Positions 39,391 to 48,637 of a stretch of 64,000 nucleotides of DNA are shown here, piece by piece (positions within the stretch are counted from its first letter, which is position 1; each line of letters begins with the position of its first letter). Source of the stretch: Solirubrobacteraceae bacterium (GTDB lineage Bacteria > Actinomycetota > Thermoleophilia > Solirubrobacterales > Solirubrobacteraceae). The translations under genes were made by a program, and so were the position numbers. The notes below the pieces were generated by a model, which saw only the letters and a list, made by a program, of their open reading frames with translations, was not told the DNA's origin and did not search any database. The DNA lies in NCBI GenBank assembly GCA_030681525.1, contig JAUXSD010000211.1, forward strand, positions 1-64,000, in the 5' to 3' direction.

Positions 39391-39783
39391 GTGCTCGAGC
39401 GTCCACTTCGTTACCTGGCCATCGCCCTCAGCCTGGTCATCGCGATCGGCTTCACGCTCTTCGCGCTGGAGGACATCGGCCGTGCCTCCGAGCAGTCCGA
39501 GCACCGCGTGGCCGGCTTCACCGCCGCGAACCCCTCGCCGGCCGGCGAGCGCGAGCGCGAGCGCCGTCACGGCCAGCCGCGCGAGGCCATCGACGACGTC
39601 AACGACATGCTGCTCTCGCCGTTCGCCGGCATCACCGCCAACGAGACCAGCCGCTGGGCGCGGCGCGGCGTTCCCGCCCTGCTCGGGCTGCTCGTCTACG
39701 GCTTCGGCCTCGGCTACCTCGCGCGCTGGATGACGGCGCGCGGCGGGCCGCACCCGCGCCCCGTGCGCCGCCGCACGGCGTAG
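39391..39783 (+). CDS. Membrane hypothetical protein (2 TM)
   Basis: 130 aa; LRYLAIALSLVIAIGFTLFALEDIGRASEQSEHRVAGF...VPALLGLLVYGFGLGYLARWM; GTG start 6 nt after TACCTT. Confidence 0.65.
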   Translation: MLERPLRYLAIALSLVIAIGFTLFALEDIGRASEQSEHRVAGFTAANPSPAGERERERRHGQPREAIDDVNDMLLSPFAGITANETSRWARRGVPALLGLLVYGFGLGYLARWMTARGGPHPRPVRRRTA

Positions 39784-39798
39784 TACGCCTCAGCCTGA

Positions 39799-40788
39799 TC
39801 AGCGGTACACGTCGACGGGCGTGCCGATCTTGATCCAGTTGAACACCGTGCGCGCGTCCGGGATCGGCAGGCGGAAGCAGCCGTGGCTGGCCGGGTAGAT
39901 CGGCACCGACGGGTAGCCGTGGGTCGCGTAGCCGCGGATGAAGTACGCCGAGTCGACCATCCCCTTGCCGTTCGTGCCGGGCGTCTTGAGGTAGACCCGG
40001 AACGAGCCGAGGATCGTCGGCGTGGCGGGCGCGCCCGAGGACGTGTGGTAGATCCGCACCGCCCGGCCCTTGTCGATGAGCGCGAGCACCTGCCGTGAGA
40101 GGTCGCCCTCGATGTGGCGGCCGTGCTGCGGGAAGCGGACCTTGAACGTGCCCTTGCCGCGGGCCAGCGCGCGCATGACCGCGACCGAGGCGTTCGTCGT
40201 GCGCGCCATGCCGGTCACCTTGCGAAAGGCGAGCACGGCGCGCGCCGTGCGCCCGTCGAAGGCGCCGGACCGGCCGGTGACGTAGCCCAAGCGCTTGAGA
40301 CGACGCTGCAGCGCGCGGATCGAGGCGCGCCCGCTGCGCGGCGCCACGCGCCGCGGCAGCACGTCGATCGTCGTCGCGCGCGCGGCCAGCCCGCCCAGCT
40401 GCGGCGTCGGGTCGTGGAAGGCGCGGATGCTGAGCGGCCCGGGTGAGGCGGGCCGGTAGGAGAGCACGAAGGCGCCGGTTCCCGCGGGTCCCGGGCCGAG
40501 CGTGACGCGCCGCGCGCCGCGCTTGCGGCCGCGCTCGTAGAAGCGCACGATGACGGTCTGGCCGGCCGCGAACGCGGTCGTCGTCCCGCGCACCAGCACG
40601 CTGGAACCGGTCAGCGCGGTGGCGCGCGCCCCGCCGACGCGCTCCACCTTCAGCGTCAGCTGCGCCTCGACCGGCGGCGGCGGGCTCGTCGCGGGCGGCG
40701 TGACCGGCGACTGCGCGTGGGCGGCCGCCGGCGCGAGCGCCGTCAGCAGGAAGATCAGCAGGACGAGGGGGCGGCGCATCGCGGCCAC
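39799..40788 (-). CDS. L,D-transpeptidase with peptidoglycan-binding domain
   Basis: SIRALQRRLKRLGYVTGRSGAFDGRTARAVLAFRKVTGM...ATHGYPSVPIYPASHGCFRLPIPDARTVFNWI. Confidence 0.93.
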   Translation of the reverse strand: MAAMRRPLVLLIFLLTALAPAAAHAQSPVTPPATSPPPPVEAQLTLKVERVGGARATALTGSSVLVRGTTTAFAAGQTVIVRFYERGRKRGARRVTLGPGPAGTGAFVLSYRPASPGPLSIRAFHDPTPQLGGLAARATTIDVLPRRVAPRSGRASIRALQRRLKRLGYVTGRSGAFDGRTARAVLAFRKVTGMARTTNASVAVMRALARGKGTFKVRFPQHGRHIEGDLSRQVLALIDKGRAVRIYHTSSGAPATPTILGSFRVYLKTPGTNGKGMVDSAYFIRGYATHGYPSVPIYPASHGCFRLPIPDARTVFNWIKIGTPVDVYR

Positions 40789-40819
40789 TATGCCAGGCGC
40801 CGACGGCGGAGGGAACCGC

Positions 40820-41746
40820 TCACACCGGCTGGTGCGCGGCGGCGCTTGCCGGCGGCCCCTGGCGGCGCTGGCCGATCAGGCGCGCCAGCAGCCGCGCGCA
40901 CAGCAGCGAGACGACCGTCGAGGCGACCATCATCGCGAGGATGACCCCGACGCCGTACTTCTGGTTGGCGCCGAGGGCGATCGAGTTGTTCAGCGCGTGC
41001 AGCGCGATCGGCGGATACAGCGAGCCGGTCCACTCGTACAGCAGGCACAGGCCGATGCCGAAGAACGCGAGCGGCACGAGGTAGCCGATCGGCGAGGAGC
41101 CGAGGTGGACGCCCCCGAAGACGGCGCCGCTGAGGATCGCGGCGAGCGCCGGACCGCGCCAGTTGCGCAGCGCGCCGTAGAAGAAGCCGCGGAAGAACAG
41201 CTCCTCGCCGAGCGGCGCGATCACCGTGACGAGCCCGATCACCACGAGCGCGTTGAACAGCGAGCCGTCGGCGCCGAGCTCGTCGGGCAGCGTCTGCTGC
41301 TCCTCGAGGTCGAGCGCGACCGCCCAGATCGCGCTGACGACGTAGAACCCGACCCAGATCGCGACGAGCAGGCGCACGCTGCGCCACAGGCGCGCCGGGC
41401 GCAGGCCGAAGTCCGCGGCGGTGGGCCGCCCGCCGAGCATCGCGAAGAAGTACGCCGCGCCCACGAGCGCGAGGTTCTGGACGACCGTCAGGCCGATGTT
41501 GACGCCGGGCGGCGGGTCCTGCGTCGACGCGCCGAAGGCGCTTGCGAAAACGAGCACGACCAGACCGAGCACGATCGTCGTGCCGTAGCCGGCGAGCAGG
41601 CCCGCGACCGACAGCCACGCCGGCCAGCGATCGCGACCGGACTGCTCGTGCGGCTCGAGCTGCGCCGCGGCGGCGTCCGGGTCCGGGTCCGGCGACGGCA
41701 AGGGCGCCGGCAGGTCGGGCTGGAACTGGGGCGGGACGTTGGACAC
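40820..41746 (-). CDS. CPBP-family intramembrane metalloprotease
   Basis: IAPLGEELFFRGFFYGALRNWRGPALAAILSGAVFGGVHLG. Confidence 0.93.
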   Translation of the reverse strand: MSNVPPQFQPDLPAPLPSPDPDPDAAAAQLEPHEQSGRDRWPAWLSVAGLLAGYGTTIVLGLVVLVFASAFGASTQDPPPGVNIGLTVVQNLALVGAAYFFAMLGGRPTAADFGLRPARLWRSVRLLVAIWVGFYVVSAIWAVALDLEEQQTLPDELGADGSLFNALVVIGLVTVIAPLGEELFFRGFFYGALRNWRGPALAAILSGAVFGGVHLGSSPIGYLVPLAFFGIGLCLLYEWTGSLYPPIALHALNNSIALGANQKYGVGVILAMMVASTVVSLLCARLLARLIGQRRQGPPASAAAHQPV

Positions 41747-41758
41747 CGTCGCCTCAGG

Positions 41759-42451
41759 TTACGCCGCGAGGGCGGCCAGCCCGTTCAGCGAGCCGAGCAC
41801 GGCGACGTCACCGGGGACCCCCGCCGGGACGCCCTCGCGGGCGATCAGCACCGCCTCCAGGCCGGCCGCCCGCGCCCCCGCGACGTCGAGCTCGAGCGAG
41901 TCGCCGGCGTGCAGCGGCGCGCGGCCGGCGCCGCCCGGCGCGCCGGCCAGCGCGAGCGCGCGACGGAAGATCGCCGGATCGGGCTTGCGGACGCCGGCCT
42001 CGGCCGAGCTGATCGCCGCGTCGACGAGGACGCCGAGGCCGGTCGTGCGCAGCATGTCGTGCAGCGACACATCCCAGTCCGAGACGACGACGAGCCGGTG
42101 CCCGGCGGCGCGCAGGTCGGCCAGCGCATCCGGGACGTCGGGGTACGGCGTGAAGCGCAGCGCGCCGAGCAGCGCCTCGACCATCGCGTCCTCGCCGACG
42201 GCGCCCACGTCGGCGCCCGCGCGCTCCAGGCCGGCGCGCAGCACCGCGGCGCAGCGCGCCCGCAGCCGCGCCAGCGTGACGGCGTCGACCGCCGCGTCGA
42301 GGCCGGCGCGGTAGAAGGCGATCTCCTCGGCCAGCGCGGCCGCGGCCTGCGCCTCGGCCACGACCGCGCCGCGGTCGGCCAGGCCGGCGACCAGGCGCGG
42401 CACGGGATCGTCGAGCGCGACGAGCGTGCCCAGCGCGTCGAGCGTGATCAC
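41759..42451 (-). CDS. HAD-family hydrolase
   Basis: VITLDALGTLVALDDPV...VVVSDWDVSLHDMLRTTGLGVLVDAAISSAEAGVRKPDPAIFRRAL...HAGDSLELDVAGARAAGLEAVLI. Confidence 0.9.
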   Translation of the reverse strand: MITLDALGTLVALDDPVPRLVAGLADRGAVVAEAQAAAALAEEIAFYRAGLDAAVDAVTLARLRARCAAVLRAGLERAGADVGAVGEDAMVEALLGALRFTPYPDVPDALADLRAAGHRLVVVSDWDVSLHDMLRTTGLGVLVDAAISSAEAGVRKPDPAIFRRALALAGAPGGAGRAPLHAGDSLELDVAGARAAGLEAVLIAREGVPAGVPGDVAVLGSLNGLAALAA

Positions 42452-42470
42452 GCGGCCGCGGGCCAACGCC

Positions 42471-43748
42471 CTACGCCACCCAGTGCCAGGTCGCGAAGAT
42501 CCCGGAGTACACGGCCAGCGCGACGGCGAAGGCGGCGAGCACGAGGCGCTCACGCAGCGCGCGGCCGGTCATCCACAGGCTGAGCCAGATCGCGAGCGGA
42601 AAGAGCACGGCGACGAAGCGCGGCAGCGACATGAGCGGCTGCGGGGCGACCGGATAGGACAGCGGCAGCGCGAGCGCCGCGACGACGTACGCGCCGTACG
42701 CGGCCGGCAACCGCCGCAGCACGCCCGTCGTGGCCACGAGCGCCAGCACGAGCCACGCGAACAGCTCGATGTTGTGGCGCGCGCCGAGAAACGGGTCTCC
42801 CCCCCACGCGGTGAAGAGGATCGGCTCGCGCGAGCCCGAGAGCAACTGGCGGGCGCCCTGCCACGCCGCCACGAGCCCGTCCCAGGCGCCGACGAACGGC
42901 CCCGCGAACGAACGAAACCACACCTCCTGGGCGCGAAACGGCGCCAGCGCGTCGTGGCCGTCGAGGGCCAGCAGCGCGCAGTACAGCCCGAGACCGACGG
43001 GCACGAGCGCCAGCCAGAGGACGTCCGGGCGCAGCGGGCGGCGCGCGCGCAGGCTCGGCCGCCCGACGTCCCAGAGGTAGATCATCGCCAGCGGCACCAG
43101 CAGCAGCACGCCGGCGCTGCGGGTCGTCGCGGCGAGCAGGCCGAGCAGGCCGGCCCAGGCCCAGCGCTCGCGCCGCGCGGCGTACAGCGCGCCGATCGAC
43201 ACGCTGAGAAACAGCGACTCGCTGTAGACGGCGGAGAAGAAGAACGACATCGGAAAGAGCGCCGTGACGAGCACGGCGTTGCGGGCGACGGCGCGGTCGT
43301 GGTCGAGCGCGACGAGCCGGTGCAGGAGCACGAGCGCGGCGCCGAGCAGGGCCGTCGACAGCAGCGCGCCGCCGATCAGCCCGGACCCGAACGGCGCGCC
43401 GGCGATCCGCACGAGCAGCGGATAGAGCGGAAAGAACGCGGTGCGAGCGCCGTCGTCGTAGCCGTCCTGCGCGATCGCCAGAAACCAGACCGAGTCCCAG
43501 CGCCCGAGCGGCGCGGCGAGCACGTCGCCCGTGGCGCCGAACGGCACCGTCAGCCCGGCGGGATCGAAGTCGCCGGCGCGGTCGGACAGGCCGAAGATCA
43601 GGACGGCGGCGATCGCCGACGCCCACACGAGCAGGCGCGAGACCCACAGCGCCCGCCAGGCGTCGGCCAGCGCGGCGTCGGCGGCCACGGTCGCGCGGAC
43701 CGACCGGGCGGAGCGCACGGACCGGTCGGGCACGACACGCGGCAGCAT
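42471..43748 (-). CDS. Mannosyltransferase-like (PIG-V type) multi-pass membrane glycosyltransferase
   Basis: RWDSVWFLAIAQDGYDDGARTAFFPLYPLLVRI...TALFPMSFFFSAVYSESLFLSVSIGALYAARRERWAWAG. Confidence 0.85.
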   Translation of the reverse strand: MLPRVVPDRSVRSARSVRATVAADAALADAWRALWVSRLLVWASAIAAVLIFGLSDRAGDFDPAGLTVPFGATGDVLAAPLGRWDSVWFLAIAQDGYDDGARTAFFPLYPLLVRIAGAPFGSGLIGGALLSTALLGAALVLLHRLVALDHDRAVARNAVLVTALFPMSFFFSAVYSESLFLSVSIGALYAARRERWAWAGLLGLLAATTRSAGVLLLVPLAMIYLWDVGRPSLRARRPLRPDVLWLALVPVGLGLYCALLALDGHDALAPFRAQEVWFRSFAGPFVGAWDGLVAAWQGARQLLSGSREPILFTAWGGDPFLGARHNIELFAWLVLALVATTGVLRRLPAAYGAYVVAALALPLSYPVAPQPLMSLPRFVAVLFPLAIWLSLWMTGRALRERLVLAAFAVALAVYSGIFATWHWVA

Positions 43749-43872
43749 CCGGCCATCTTGGCAAGGGCCGTGCACCGGCAGGGACGGGGCGTGACGAGCC
43801 CGAAGACCCCGTCCACTAGAATCGACCCCCGCGCTGCCGCCTGCATCCTCGGCGCACGCGACCCACGATCCG

Positions 43873-46113
43873 ATGTCCGCTCGCCGCGAACGCCAGCGTC
43901 GACGCCGCCGCAGAGGCGGGGCCGCGCGCGTCATCATCATCACGGTCTCCGTCCTGGTGGCCGCGACGATCATCGGCGCGCTCAGCGCCGTCGGCTACGT
44001 CGTCGGGATCGCCAACTCGGCCCCCGACCTGGACGCGCTCAAGCCGCAGGCGCCGGGGCGCTACTCGACGGTCTTCGCCTCCGACGGCAAGACCGAGCTC
44101 GGCAAGATCTCCAACGACATCCTCAGCGATCCGATCCGCAGCGATCAGATGCCGCAGGACGTCCGCGACGCGACGGTCGCGATCGAGGACCAGCGCTTCT
44201 ATCGCCATCGCGGCGTCGACTTCGAGGGGATCGTCCGGGCCGCGTTCAAGAACGCCAACTCCGGCAAGACGATCCAGGGCGGGTCGACGCTGACGATGCA
44301 GCTCATCCGCACGCTCTACACGGGTGACCGCGATCGCTCCCTGAAGCGCAAGGTGCGCGAGGCCAAGCTGGCCGAGGAGCTCGAGAACGCGCACCCCGGC
44401 CGCGAGGGCAAGAAGTGGATCCTCACCAAGTACCTCAACTCCGTGCCCTACGGGACCAACGACGGCAAGGAGGCGATCGGCATCCAGGCCGCGGCGCGCG
44501 CCTACTTCAACAAGCGCGCCAGGGACCTCACGCTGTCGGAGTCCGCGCTGCTGGCCGGCCTGCCGCAGGCGCCCAGCGAGTACAACCCGTTCAAGTCGCC
44601 CGGCGCGGCGACGGCGCGCCGCAACGAGGTGCTGCGCAAGATGGCCGACCTCGGCTACATCTCCGACAGCGACGCCCAGGCCGCGATCGCCGAGCCGCTG
44701 GAGCTGCACCGCAACACGTTCTTCCGGCAGAAGCGCGAGAGCTTCTTCTTCGACTACGTCACCGACGAGCTGATCAAGAAGTACGGCCAGCGCGACGTGC
44801 GCGGCGGTGGCCTGCGCATCCGCACGACGATCGACCTCGGCCTGCAGCGCAAGGCGCGCGAGTCGATCGCCAAGAGCCTGAGCTTCGACGGCGCGCCATC
44901 GTCGGCGATCGTCAGCATCGACCCCCGCAACGGCTACATCCGCGCGATGGCCTCGTCGGCCAAGTACACCAACTCGCAGTTCAACCTCGCGGCCGACGGC
45001 AAGCGCCAGCCGGGCTCGGCGTTCAAGATCATGGCGCTGGCCGCCGCCGTGCGCGACGGCCTGAACCCCGCGTCGACGAGCTTTCAGTCCGCGCCGCTGC
45101 AGCTCGGGCCGCAGTACGGCAGCCCGCTGATCAACTGCTACGGCGGCAAGTGCTCGGGTGGCTCGAAGAACCTCATCTCGGGCACCCTGTCCTCCGACAA
45201 CGGCGTCTACATCCGCCTCGCGCTGGCGCTCGGCCCGAAGAAGGTCGCCAAGGCGGCCAAGGACCTCGGCATCACGTCCAAGCTCGACGGCTACCCGTCC
45301 GAGACGCTGGGCGGCCTCGAGAAGTGCTGCTCGCCGCTGGAGATGGCCAACGCCTACGCGACGATCGTCAACGGCGGCTATCGCAACACCCCGAAGGCGA
45401 TCACCGAGGTGCGCTTCCCCGGCGGCAAGACCGACGACCTCTCCAAGCCCGTCCGCAAGAAGGTCTTCGGTGCGGCGGCGATGTACGAGATCGTGAAGAT
45501 CCTCGAGATGAACATCAGCCGGCCCGGCACGGGTGGTCGTGCGAAGACCGGCTGCCCCGTCGGCGGCAAGACCGGCACGACCGACAAGAACTCCGACGCC
45601 TGGTTCGTCGGCTTCTCGCCGCGCCTGGCGACGTCGACATGGGTCGGCTTCCCGCAGGGCCGCGTCCCGATGGGCCCGCTCTTCCACGGCGCCAACGTCG
45701 ACGGCGGCACGTTCCCGGCCGAGATCTGGGGCCGGTACATGAAGGCCGCCGCCGGCAAGTTCTGCGGCAAGTTCAAGGCACCGAAGGAGAAGTTCGAGTC
45801 CAAGCGCTTCAAGGGACGCAACGGTCAGCAGCCCGGTCAGGGCGAGCGGGTGCCGATCGTCCCGGTGACGCAGGACCAGCTCGACGCGGCGCAGCGCGAG
45901 CTCAACGAGGCGCTCGCGCGCCAGCGCGCCAACCAGCGTCAGATCAAGCCGCGCCCCGGCACCCCGCAGACCGGCGGCAACGGCTACGACCCCGGCGCCT
46001 ACGTTCCCAACCCGCCGCCGGCGCAGCCGGAGGTCGAGGATCCGGGCCCGGCGCCGTCGGGTGAGGGGCAGGCGACGCCGAACGACAACGGCGCGGCCGT
46101 GCCCCAGCCGTAG
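43873..46113 (+). CDS. Bifunctional penicillin-binding protein (class A PBP)
   Basis: [25 protein letters not shown]...[15 protein letters not shown]...[15 protein letters not shown]...[20 protein letters not shown]. Confidence 0.96.
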   Translation: MSARRERQRRRRRRGGAARVIIITVSVLVAATIIGALSAVGYVVGIANSAPDLDALKPQAPGRYSTVFASDGKTELGKISNDILSDPIRSDQMPQDVRDATVAIEDQRFYRHRGVDFEGIVRAAFKNANSGKTIQGGSTLTMQLIRTLYTGDRDRSLKRKVREAKLAEELENAHPGREGKKWILTKYLNSVPYGTNDGKEAIGIQAAARAYFNKRARDLTLSESALLAGLPQAPSEYNPFKSPGAATARRNEVLRKMADLGYISDSDAQAAIAEPLELHRNTFFRQKRESFFFDYVTDELIKKYGQRDVRGGGLRIRTTIDLGLQRKARESIAKSLSFDGAPSSAIVSIDPRNGYIRAMASSAKYTNSQFNLAADGKRQPGSAFKIMALAAAVRDGLNPASTSFQSAPLQLGPQYGSPLINCYGGKCSGGSKNLISGTLSSDNGVYIRLALALGPKKVAKAAKDLGITSKLDGYPSETLGGLEKCCSPLEMANAYATIVNGGYRNTPKAITEVRFPGGKTDDLSKPVRKKVFGAAAMYEIVKILEMNISRPGTGGRAKTGCPVGGKTGTTDKNSDAWFVGFSPRLATSTWVGFPQGRVPMGPLFHGANVDGGTFPAEIWGRYMKAAAGKFCGKFKAPKEKFESKRFKGRNGQQPGQGERVPIVPVTQDQLDAAQRELNEALARQRANQRQIKPRPGTPQTGGNGYDPGAYVPNPPPAQPEVEDPGPAPSGEGQATPNDNGAAVPQP

Positions 46114-46154
46114 GTCCCGATCCCCGTCGTGGGTGCGCTACCGTAGCGGCGCGT

Positions 46155-46373
46155 ATGGCCAAAGAGGAAAAAGTCGAGTTCGAGGGCGAGGTCGTCGAGG
46201 CTCTGCCCAACGCGATGTTCCGCGTGAAGCTCGACAACGATCACATGGTGCTCGGGCACGTGGCGGGCAAGATGCGCCGCTTCCGGATCCGCATCCTCCC
46301 GGGAGATCGGGTGCGCGTCGAGTTGTCGCCGTACGACCTCGACCGCGCACGCATCGTCTACCGCCACCGCTAG
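46155..46373 (+). CDS. infA: Translation initiation factor IF-1
   Basis: [72 protein letters not shown]. Confidence 0.97.
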   Translation: MAKEEKVEFEGEVVEALPNAMFRVKLDNDHMVLGHVAGKMRRFRIRILPGDRVRVELSPYDLDRARIVYRHR

Positions 46374-46384
46374 AGGGCTCGCGG

Positions 46385-47332
46385 ACGCAGGAGTTCGACC
46401 TCATCGCCGCCCTGCGGGAGCGCTTCGCGCCTCCCCCGGAGCGCGTGCTCGTGGGGTCCGGGGACGACGCTGCCGTCGTGCGCGCACGCGCGCTGTCGGT
46501 CACCTCGGCCGACGCGATGGTCGACGGCGTGCACTTCCGCCTCGGCAAGACCGCCAGCGCCGCCGACGCCGGCCACCGCGCGCTGGCCGGCGCGCTGTCG
46601 GACCTCGCCGCGATGGGCGCCGACCCCGGCGAGGCCTACGTCGTGCTCGGCGTGCCGGCCGGCTTCGCACGATCCGACGCGCTCGCGCTCGGCGATGCGA
46701 TGGCCGCGCTGGCCGAGCGCTGCGGCGTCGCGCTGATCGGCGGCGACGTCACCGCGGCGCCCGTGCTGACGCTCGCGATCACGGTCGTCGGCTGGGCCGA
46801 CGAGCCGGCGCAGCTCGTGCGACGCTCGGGCGCGCGGCCGGGCGACCTCGTCGGCGTGACCGGTACGCTGGGCGCCTCGGGCGCGGGCCTGGAGATCGTC
46901 GAGGGCCGGGCGAGCGGGCCGGACGCGCTGGCCGAGCGCCACCGCCGCCCGCAGCCGCGCCTGAAGGAGGGTCGCGCGCTGGCTCGCGCCGGCGCGCACG
47001 CCATGATCGACCTGTCCGACGGCCTGGCTTCCGATGCCGGCCACGTCGCGCGCGCCAGCGGCGTCACGCTGGAGATTGACCTCGACGCGCTGCCGCTGGC
47101 CGCCGGCGTGGCCGATGTCGCGCGCCAGCTCGGCCGGCCGGGCTGGGAGCTCGGCGCCGCCGCGGGCGAGGACTACGAGCTGCTCGTGTGCGTCGCGCCC
47201 GCGGACCGCGCCGCCGCGCAGTCGGCCGCGCCGCTGACCTGGATCGGCACCGTCGGCGACGGCCCGCCCGAGGTCAGGCTGCTGGCGGACGGCATGGCGC
47301 AGACGACGCGCGGGTTCCAGCACCGCCTCTGA
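46385..47332 (+). CDS. thiL: Thiamine-monophosphate kinase (apparent ACG start)
   Basis: (T)[31 protein letters not shown]...[13 protein letters not shown]...[23 protein letters not shown]...[14 protein letters not shown] 7 nt before the ACG. Confidence 0.92.
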   Translation, partial: TQEFDLIAALRERFAPPPERVLVGSGDDAAVVRARALSVTSADAMVDGVHFRLGKTASAADAGHRALAGALSDLAAMGADPGEAYVVLGVPAGFARSDALALGDAMAALAERCGVALIGGDVTAAPVLTLAITVVGWADEPAQLVRRSGARPGDLVGVTGTLGASGAGLEIVEGRASGPDALAERHRRPQPRLKEGRALARAGAHAMIDLSDGLASDAGHVARASGVTLEIDLDALPLAAGVADVARQLGRPGWELGAAAGEDYELLVCVAPADRAAAQSAAPLTWIGTVGDGPPEVRLLADGMAQTTRGFQHRL

Positions 47333-47478
47333 CTGACCGCGTGACGCAGCATGGCCGCCGCGACGAGCGCGGGGTCGATGACGTAGTCCGCGCGCTGTAC
47401 GCACAGCTTGAGTTCTTGCAATCGCATCCCAGCGGGGGTATCGAGCGCATCGGCGTCGTGCTTGAGAGGCGCGTCCAT
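47173..47478 (-). CDS. Possible FlgM-like small ORF or its remnant
   Basis: [56 protein letters not shown]...; C-terminal part is antisense to thiL. Confidence 0.3.
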   Translation of the reverse strand: MDAPLKHDADALDTPAGMRLQELKLCVQRADYVIDPALVAAAMLRHAVSQRRCWNPRVVCAMPSASSLTSGGPSPTVPIQVSGAADCAAARSAGATHTSSS

Positions 47479-47611
47479 CGGCTCCGCAAGTGTTGCGCGC
47501 CGCGTGTGGAACGACCTGCGCGCTGTCGCGCTCAGTTGTCGTCGCTGCCGCCGAACTGCATCTCTGACGGTGAGAGCTTGTCCGGCGGCGGCGTGCGCGC
47601 CGGGTTTGGCG

Positions 47612-47660
47612 TGGTCATGGCGCGCCGAGTACGGATATCGGACCGGGCGCGTCACAACCG
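47612..47660. repeat. 49-nt palindromic repeat, copy 3
   Basis: TGGTCATGGCGCGCCGAGTACGGATATCGGACCGGGCGCGTCACAACCG. Confidence 0.75.
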
Positions 47661-47947
47661 CCCGCGTGGGGCGGGGTGTGTCGGATAACTCGCGCGGGGC
47701 CGCGATGATCCGACTCACCCCCGCAGCGACGCGGGCCCTTGCCCGGCGGCCCGCAACCGCACAGACCCACACCCTCAGTGATGCCGTTCAGCGGCCCGCC
47801 ACCGAATCAGACGCCGCGCGCGAAGCGCCCGCCACGCCGGCACGCCCGCCGCCAACCCGCTCGCCGAGACCAGCGATGGGCTTCCTGACCGCGTGACGGA
47901 CGAGCGCACATCACGATGACCGACCCCGCCGGCTGCGCGCGCGCTCG

Positions 47948-48637
47948 TCAGAGCCGTGCGGCGCCGCGCGCCTGGGCGCCGACGAGGCGAGCGAACACGA
48001 TGATCCGCTTCGCGGCGCTGTAGAGCGGGTGGCAGGCCGAGAGCACGAGGCGGTCGTAGCTCACGCGGCGGATCACCTCCAGCGCCGTGGGCTTGACGAT
48101 CTGCGTCTTCTCGACCTCGTAGGTGAACGTGCCGTACGGCATCTCGAGGACGATGTCGTCGCCGCGCCGGATCTTGTCGACCTTGCGAAACGGCGCCCCG
48201 TAGGTCGTCCGGTGCCCGGCGATCGCGGTCGTGCCCGGCATGCCGGGGAACGGCACGTCGTCGTAGATCCCCGGGGCCTTGCGCAGCGAGTCGGGGTCGC
48301 TGCCATGGACGATGACCTTGTCGAGCTTGATCCGCTCGATCTTGATCCGGCCGGCCGCGTCGCCCGGGTCCAGATCGGCGCGCAGCCGGCGCGCGAGAAA
48401 CGCCATCCGGCGCTTCTCGCTGGCGAGCTTGCGCAGCGCCGCCAGGTCCAGCGCGTCGGCCTGCGCCGTCTCGAGCTTGCGCAGGTCGTCGCCCAGCCCG
48501 TCCTGCACGACGCTGGCGTAGACCGCGGAGAGCGGCTCCTGCCAGACGAGCGTCAGCCCGGCGTCGGCGAGCATGAGCACGCCGGAGATGATCAGCACCG
48601 TCGAGAGGCTGCGCAACGCGCGCCGGGTCGACGTCAT
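47948..48637 (-). CDS. Class E sortase
   Basis: VPFPGMPGTTAIAGHRTTYGAPFRKVDKIRRGDDIVLEMPYGTFTYEV...YDRLVLSACHPLYSAAKRIIVFARL. Confidence 0.9.
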   Translation of the reverse strand: MTSTRRALRSLSTVLIISGVLMLADAGLTLVWQEPLSAVYASVVQDGLGDDLRKLETAQADALDLAALRKLASEKRRMAFLARRLRADLDPGDAAGRIKIERIKLDKVIVHGSDPDSLRKAPGIYDDVPFPGMPGTTAIAGHRTTYGAPFRKVDKIRRGDDIVLEMPYGTFTYEVEKTQIVKPTALEVIRRVSYDRLVLSACHPLYSAAKRIIVFARLVGAQARGAARL

